From Thermoleophilia bacterium (GTDB lineage Bacteria; Actinomycetota; Thermoleophilia; Miltoncostaeales; Miltoncostaeaceae), in assembly GCA_029861485.1 (NCBI GenBank), contig JAOTZF010000121.1:1-5684 (forward strand): 5,684 nt of DNA. The letters run 5' to 3'. Shown here one piece after another: positions 1-3,509 of this stretch. The position numbers and the translations under genes were made by a program. The notes under the pieces were generated by a model, which worked only from the letters and a program-made list of their open reading frames with translations, did no database searches and was not told the origin of the DNA. Every line of letters starts with the position of its first letter. Positions within the stretch are counted from its first letter, which is position 1.

Positions 1-124
1 TCAGTCCAGCGCTGCGACCGCCTCGAGCGCTATGGCGCCGGCGATCCCCTGGGCAAACCGCGCTCGCACCTCAAGCACAGCCTGCCCCCGCTCGCCACGG
101 TCCGCCTCCTGATGATGCACGCCG
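1..124. other. Left-edge segment, possible gene remnant or 3' end, unassigned
   Basis: No product can be named here. Plus-strand frame 1 is open from the window edge to a TGA at 190-192, and nearly all of its third codon positions in the first 120 bases are G or C. This would fit the 3' end of a rightward gene entering from outside, but that gene would overlap the J-domain-like gene by about 68 bases. The same periodicity also fits the minus strand. There, AGGAGG (complement of 105-110) sits six bases before a GTG (96-98) that opens a 22-codon frame ending at 30. That peptide contains one CxxC pair but resembles nothing I know. A third option, a minus-strand frame ending in TGA exactly at bases 1-3, would give a short Ala/Glu-rich peptide. 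I cannot choose between these, and no hairpin terminator is evident. Confidence 0.2.
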
Positions 125-334
125 TTAGTCGCGGTCTGCGTCGTATGCGGCGCGCAGCTCCCTATCGCCCAAGACGCGGTGCGCCTCGTTGAGGCGCGCA
201 AGACGACGCGGGGCGTCGACGGGATCGTCGACGATCAGGCGCTCGCGAAGCACCTCGAACGCGGCCTGAACGACTTCCTGGCGGGCCGCAGGGTGCACCT
301 GCAACTCCTCGTACAAGTCGAAACCTCCGACCAC
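125..334 (-). CDS. Small J-domain-like protein lacking the HPD motif
   Basis: The protein is 69 residues and is almost entirely one J-domain-like unit. It opens with FDLYEELQV (residues 5-13), matching the D-x-Y-x-x-L-G-V start of helix I. Next come an amphipathic helix II (about 18-31), then RLARLNEAHRVLGD (about 44-57), matching the FKEINEAYEVLSD helix III. It closes with LRAAYD, the usual end of the fold. The loop between helices II and III reads LIVDDPVD where HPD is expected, so stimulation of DnaK-type ATPases is unlikely. No Gly/Phe, zinc-finger or C-terminal substrate domain is present. The GTG at 334 is the only start that keeps the conserved FDLY, since an in-frame stop lies four codons upstream, but it has no Shine-Dalgarno. 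A TTG at 316 has GGAGG seven bases upstream and would give 63 residues. Possible roles are a decoy co-chaperone or a protein-interaction domain. The J-like fold is a fairly confident call; the role is unknown. Confidence 0.6.
   Translation of the reverse strand: MVGGFDLYEELQVHPAARQEVVQAAFEVLRERLIVDDPVDAPRRLARLNEAHRVLGDRELRAAYDADRD
324..328 (-). promoter_or_regulatory. Candidate ribosome binding site for an internal TTG start
   Basis: The complement of 324-328 reads GGAGG. It is followed by a seven-base spacer and TTG (complement of 314-316), in frame with the J-domain-like gene. It is the only strong Shine-Dalgarno near the 5' end of that gene and argues for the shorter start. Conservation of the D-L-Y residues argues for the GTG at 334 instead. 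Confidence 0.4.
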
Positions 335-580
335 GAGACCGATTCAAGCAGACCGGAAACCGGCGCGACGTGAGAGAACCGGCCTCTCCGAAGGGCGCCC
401 ACCTCCCGAATTCCACAGCCTCAATACCCCCCATTCGGTGTGGTCACATGCACTAATCGTTTAGGCGACGAGCCCGGACGATGCGCGGATACTCACCGGG
501 GCGTCCGTCTTTCGCCACCTCGTGCGGAGCCTCTCGGGCGGACCCGTTACCGACGTCCACCCACGCCCACAAGGATCCGC
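335..580. promoter_or_regulatory. Divergent intergenic region, probable promoters for both directions
   Basis: This gap separates the minus-strand J-domain-like gene from the plus-strand operon, so promoters for both should lie here. The most AT-rich part is roughly 410-465. It contains a perfect short palindrome, TGTGGTCACA (439-448), followed by ACTAATCGTTTAG (452-464), in which TAATCG could be a poor -10 element. I find no convincing -35/-10 pair with normal spacing on either strand. The frame of the first ferritin-like gene stays open back to 440, but that stretch encodes an Arg/Pro-rich sequence typical of non-coding GC-rich DNA, and a well-placed ribosome binding site lies only before 581. 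I see no riboswitch or attenuator. Confidence 0.4.
571..575 (+). promoter_or_regulatory. Ribosome binding site deciding the start of the first ferritin-like gene
   Basis: AAGGA lies five bases before the ATG at 581. It supports this start over the longer in-frame GTG at 440, which has no comparable site and would precede the hydrophobic export segment with about 47 low-complexity residues. Confidence 0.6.
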
Positions 581-1195
581 ATGTCGCCACACTTGCCGGC
601 AGATCACCGCCAGGATCGCGCGGACGCGTTGAAGACCGCCGCGGTCGCGAGCGCGAGCCTCGCCGCGGGCGGATTGCTCGCGGCCGCCCTGCCCCTGGCT
701 CTCGCGTCATCCCCCTCCAACGCGCGCGATCGCGCGCTCGATCTCCTGCTACTCGTCGAACTCCAGCAGGAGAGCTTCTACGCCGCTGCCGCCGAGGTCG
801 CCCATGAGGAGGGGGGCGAGCTCGAGGAGTTCGTCTACACCGCCCACGACCACGAGCGGACCCACCTCCGACTGGTCCGGCAGCTCCGAGGTTCTCGGCC
901 CGAGCCTCGCGCCTCATTCGACTTCGGTGACGATGTGAAATCCCGCGAGTCGGTCCTGAGCGCCGCTCAGGCCCTCGAGGACCTGAACGTGGCCACGTAC
1001 AACGGGCAGCTCGCCAACCTGGACCGCGCTTCCCGCCAGCTCACGGGCCGAATCGCCGCCACGGAAGCCCGCCACGCGACCTGGGCGGGCCGCCTCTCGG
1101 GCGACATGTCCTTCACGACCACCACAGATCCCGCATTCGGCGAGGCGCAGACACGCGCCGAAATCGAACGCCTCGGCTACCTCCAGGAGGGCTGA
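581..1195 (+). CDS. Exported ferritin-like protein, first of tandem pair
   Basis: This 204-residue protein has a hydrophilic N-terminus, an Ala/Leu-rich hydrophobic stretch (about 19-42) that should act as a signal peptide or membrane anchor, and then a four-helix ferritin-like domain (about 50-175). Candidate metal ligands fall in the expected order: E60 in VELQQESFY (helix 1), E92 and H95 in HERTH (helix 2), E133 in ALEDLNVATY (helix 3), and E162 and H165 in TEARH (helix 4). This pattern matches the Ferritin_2 (PF13668) group, which includes plant desiccation-related Pcc13-62-like proteins and many exported bacterial members. A di-metal site outside the cytoplasm is therefore plausible, for oxidant handling or metal binding, but the substrate is unknown. 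No twin-arginine motif is visible. The start at 581 has its own AAGGA, and the longer in-frame GTG start at 440 is unlikely. The gene ends one base before its paralogue and is probably the first gene of the operon. Confidence 0.85.
   Translation: MSPHLPADHRQDRADALKTAAVASASLAAGGLLAAALPLALASSPSNARDRALDLLLLVELQQESFYAAAAEVAHEEGGELEEFVYTAHDHERTHLRLVRQLRGSRPEPRASFDFGDDVKSRESVLSAAQALEDLNVATYNGQLANLDRASRQLTGRIAATEARHATWAGRLSGDMSFTTTTDPAFGEAQTRAEIERLGYLQEG
1185..1190 (+). promoter_or_regulatory. Ribosome binding site inside the end of the preceding gene
   Basis: AGGAGG, a near-perfect Shine-Dalgarno, lies six bases before the ATG at 1197 and within the last codons of the first ferritin-like gene. Together with the one-base gap between stop and start, it suggests coupled and efficient translation of the second ferritin-like protein. 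Confidence 0.75.
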
Positions 1196-1196
1196 C

Positions 1197-1886
1197 ATGA
1201 GCGACCTCACCCCAGGGCTGAACCTCGCGGAGATCGATCCCGAGGGCGCCCTCAACGAGTCCATCGCCTCTGGCGTTTCACGCAGCGGCTTCCTGCGCGG
1301 CCTGCTGGCCCTGACGGCGGGAGCCGCCACGGTGGTCGCCGCCGACCAGGCGTTCGGCGCGATCTCCAGGACCGGCGACAGCGCGATCCTCAACCCGCTT
1401 CTGATCATCGAGTGCATGCAGGCGGAGTTCTACCGCCGAGCGGCCGACTCCGGGCAGCTACCCGCCAACTACGCCCGGCTCGCAAACGAGATCGCCGCGA
1501 TCGAGGCCGCTCACGTCGCCGGGCTCAAGAACGCGCTCGGCGGGGCGGCCAACGACGATCCCTACCTCAACTTCAGAGGCACAACCGAGAACCCGATGCG
1601 GTTCATCCGCACCGCGGTGGCCCTCGAGGATCTTTCCACATCCACCCTCGCGGGCGTCATGGACGACTTCGAATCGGAGGACAACCTCACCACGGTCGCG
1701 GCGATCTACACCGCCGAGGCGCGGCACTCCGCGGGCGTCCGGCTCGCCGCCGGTGAGCACCCCGCCCCGAGCCCGGTGCAGAAATGGGAGAGCCTGCCGA
1801 AGGTGAGGAAACTTCTGAACGAGACCGGCTTCCTCACTCCCAAGCCGACCACGGTCGCCCGACAGTCGCCCGCGTTCACCGGCTGA
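1197..1886 (+). CDS. Exported ferritin-like protein, second of tandem pair
   Basis: This 229-residue paralogue of the upstream protein has a 27-residue hydrophilic leader, then SRSGFL (28-33) followed by a hydrophobic run to about residue 50. That layout resembles a twin-arginine (Tat) signal, but the second arginine is serine, so Tat export is uncertain. The ferritin-like domain spans about 60-188. Its candidate ligands are E72 in IECMQAEFY, E103 and H106 in IEAAH, E144 in ALEDLSTST, and E174 and H177 in AEARH. Spacing between ligands is almost the same as in the upstream protein (38 residues from H to E in both; 29 versus 30 to the last helix), which supports duplication and an intact metal site in both. 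The C-terminal tail of about 40 residues is Pro/Lys-rich. The best family match is Ferritin_2 (PF13668). The pair may form a hetero-oligomer, which is inference from their adjacency. Confidence 0.85.
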   Translation: MSDLTPGLNLAEIDPEGALNESIASGVSRSGFLRGLLALTAGAATVVAADQAFGAISRTGDSAILNPLLIIECMQAEFYRRAADSGQLPANYARLANEIAAIEAAHVAGLKNALGGAANDDPYLNFRGTTENPMRFIRTAVALEDLSTSTLAGVMDDFESEDNLTTVAAIYTAEARHSAGVRLAAGEHPAPSPVQKWESLPKVRKLLNETGFLTPKPTTVARQSPAFTG

Positions 1887-1899
1887 TCCTAGGTCGACG

Positions 1900-2685
1900 G
1901 TGTCCAGGCTCGGACGACTGTCGCTTATCGCCGGGGCGTGCTTCACGGCACCCCTCCTGTTCGCGGCGCTCCTTCGCACCGGCGGCGATGCCGCCGCTCT
2001 AGAGACGGTGCCGCCCTCGGCCGAGCCTCGCCAGGGCTTCGCGGTACCTGCCGCCGAGTCGGTGTCCGACTTCCGCACGGCCGTCTGGGCGCCAATGACA
2101 CGCGCCGTGTGGTCGCGCAGGTCCCCGAAGCCCGACGCGCCCCAGCTCGTCAGGGTGCGGCTGCGGACCCCCGAGGACACGACCAACCTCGTCCAGATCC
2201 TGGATCACAAGCGCCACGAGGCCTCCGGTCGAGTCTGGCTGAAGGTGCGGCTCACGAGCCTCCCCAACGGTCAGATCGGCTGGATCCCGCGCAACGCGGT
2301 CGGAGGCCAGCAGAGCGTTGAGACGAAGCTCCTGGTCGACACGAAGAAATTCAGCGCCGAGCTCATCGTCGGCGGGCGGGCGGTGCTCAAGGTCCCCGTT
2401 GGCGTCGGGCAAGCCATCTCCCCTACGCCTCTCGGTGAGTTCTACGTGCGCAACAAGCTCACGCGATACCGCAGCCCGTTCTACGGCCCGCTTGCCTTCG
2501 GCACCTCCGCCCGCTCGAACACGCTCACGGACTGGCCTGCCGGCGGCCACATCGGCATCCACGGCACAAACCGGCCAGATCTCATTCCCGGAAGGATCTC
2601 GCACGGATGTATTCGCCTTCGCAATCCCGACCTCGTCCGCTTGGGCGAGCTCATGCCCATCGGCACCCCTCTGGAGATCCAATGA
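1900..2685 (+). CDS. L,D-transpeptidase (YkuD) with SH3-like domain, exported
   Basis: The 261-residue protein starts with a hydrophobic signal or anchor (about 6-25). An SH3-like module follows (about 65-136, ending in VWLKVRL and PNGQIGWIPRNAV), then a YkuD catalytic domain (about 140-261). The active-site signature is clear: IGIHGTN with H221, then SHGCIRL with H235, nucleophile C237 and R239. Enzymes of this family cleave a donor stem peptide after its third residue and form 3-3 cross-links in peptidoglycan or attach proteins to it; some act as carboxypeptidases. It should work outside the membrane. The GTG start at 1900 has only a weak AGG six bases upstream, and the gap to the ferritin-like gene is 13 bases, so it is probably co-transcribed. 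The SH3-like module probably places the enzyme on the wall. Membership of the family is secure; the exact substrate is not known. Confidence 0.9.
   Translation: MSRLGRLSLIAGACFTAPLLFAALLRTGGDAAALETVPPSAEPRQGFAVPAAESVSDFRTAVWAPMTRAVWSRRSPKPDAPQLVRVRLRTPEDTTNLVQILDHKRHEASGRVWLKVRLTSLPNGQIGWIPRNAVGGQQSVETKLLVDTKKFSAELIVGGRAVLKVPVGVGQAISPTPLGEFYVRNKLTRYRSPFYGPLAFGTSARSNTLTDWPAGGHIGIHGTNRPDLIPGRISHGCIRLRNPDLVRLGELMPIGTPLEIQ
2673..2676 (+). promoter_or_regulatory. Ribosome binding site for the overlapping start at 2682
   Basis: GGAG lies five bases before the ATG at 2682, within the last codons of the L,D-transpeptidase gene. It identifies 2682 as the start of the membrane protein gene, rather than the in-frame ATG at 2607 inside the catalytic HGC region of the transpeptidase. 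Confidence 0.7.
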
Positions 2686-3509
2686 TCCGGATCGCAGTAA
2701 GCCTGCTCGCGGCGTCGCTGTTGATGGCGATACCCGCCAGCGCAGCCACGGGGGCGCCGAGCAGCACGGTGGACTACGAGCAGCTCTGGGAGGCCTTTCC
2801 GCTGGGCGAGCCGACCGTTCCGGACGCCCCCGAGGTGCCGCCGGACGACGGCCCGGCGCAGGCGGCGCCTGCCACCGCCGAGCCCGCAGACGGCGAGGCG
2901 CCGGCCGGCGAGGCTCCAACGGCCGCACCCGCGACCGAGCCGGATGAGGGCAGCAGGAGCACGGTCATCCGGCTTGTGGAGTTCGGGCTGGTGGCGATTG
3001 GACTGCTCCTGATCGCGGCGGCGTTCGTCCGGAACCGCCGAGAGCGGCGGCCGAAACAGGCCGTGGCGCTGCCGGCCACCCCGGAGCAGGAGCCGGCGGC
3101 CACGCCGGACGCGGCCTCGGAGACCACGCCCGGCGTCTTCCTGGAGTTCGCCGAGGGTCTCTCGGATCAGGTCTTGGAGCGCTCAATCGTGCTGTTCCGG
3201 TTCCTCCACAACGACGGTTCGATCGATGCGCAGCAGTTGAGCTCAGCGCTGGATTGCGAGGCATCTGAGCTCTCGGGAATGCTCCTGACCCCGCTGCGCC
3301 GTCGCGCCAAGGCGCTCGGGATGCCGCTCCTTTATCAAGTCGACCTCGACCGCACCACCAGGCGCCGGGTATGGCGTGACAGCGACGGTCTCGCGACTGA
3401 GATGTACGGCGCGCTGAGAGAGGTGCACGAGAGGCGAACCCGGCAGGGCGCGAAGAGCGCTGACCACGCCGCGGCCGGCACGCCCCGCCCGGAGCACCCG
3501 GTCGTCTAG
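2682..3509 (+). CDS. Single-pass membrane protein with cytoplasmic winged-helix-like domain
   Basis: I do not recognise a named family for this 275-residue protein. It starts with a typical signal peptide (about 1-21, with ASA before the likely cut). A low-complexity outer segment rich in Pro, Ala and Glu runs from about 40 to 90. A transmembrane helix (about 98-116) is followed at once by the basic stop-transfer RNRRERR, which places the C-terminus in the cytoplasm. After a second Pro/Ala linker (124-150) comes a compact domain (about 152-248). There, LERSIVLFRFLHNDGSID, a helical QQLSSAL/ELSGML pair, and a basic LRRRAKALG followed by a strand-like RRRVWR resemble a winged-helix fold. It could be a membrane-bound regulator or an adaptor; DNA binding is inference. 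The ATGA overlap with the transpeptidase stop, plus GGAG upstream, supports translational coupling. If the signal peptide is not cleaved, the protein would span the membrane twice, still with a cytoplasmic C-terminus. Confidence 0.75.
   Translation: MIRIAVSLLAASLLMAIPASAATGAPSSTVDYEQLWEAFPLGEPTVPDAPEVPPDDGPAQAAPATAEPADGEAPAGEAPTAAPATEPDEGSRSTVIRLVEFGLVAIGLLLIAAAFVRNRRERRPKQAVALPATPEQEPAATPDAASETTPGVFLEFAEGLSDQVLERSIVLFRFLHNDGSIDAQQLSSALDCEASELSGMLLTPLRRRAKALGMPLLYQVDLDRTTRRRVWRDSDGLATEMYGALREVHERRTRQGAKSADHAAAGTPRPEHPVV
3506..3509. other. Shared CTAG holding both convergent stop codons
   Basis: The palindrome CTAG contains the TAG stop of the membrane protein gene (3507-3509, plus strand) and the TAG stop of polA (complement of 3506-3508, minus strand). 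The two genes therefore overlap tail to tail by four bases, with no intergenic space for a separate terminator. Confidence 0.95.

Noticed and set aside
1..201. Minus-strand frame of 66 codons ending at the first base
   Set aside because: More than a third of it lies antiphase inside the better supported J-domain-like gene. The residue content is unremarkable, and its shorter GTG start (118-120) has no ribosome binding site.
440..580. N-terminal extension of the first ferritin-like gene from a GTG at 440
   Set aside because: It has no ribosome binding site, encodes low-complexity Arg/Pro residues, and would put a long hydrophilic segment before the export signal. The ATG at 581 has AAGGA at good spacing.
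1458..2186. Long minus-strand open frame opposite the ferritin-like and transpeptidase genes
   Set aside because: It is an Arg/Gly-rich shadow of two well supported genes on the other strand, with no motif of its own.
2607..2681. Upstream start for the membrane protein gene
   Set aside because: It would overlap the transpeptidase catalytic region by about 80 bases and place a basic stretch before a perfectly good signal peptide that begins at 2682 with its own GGAG.
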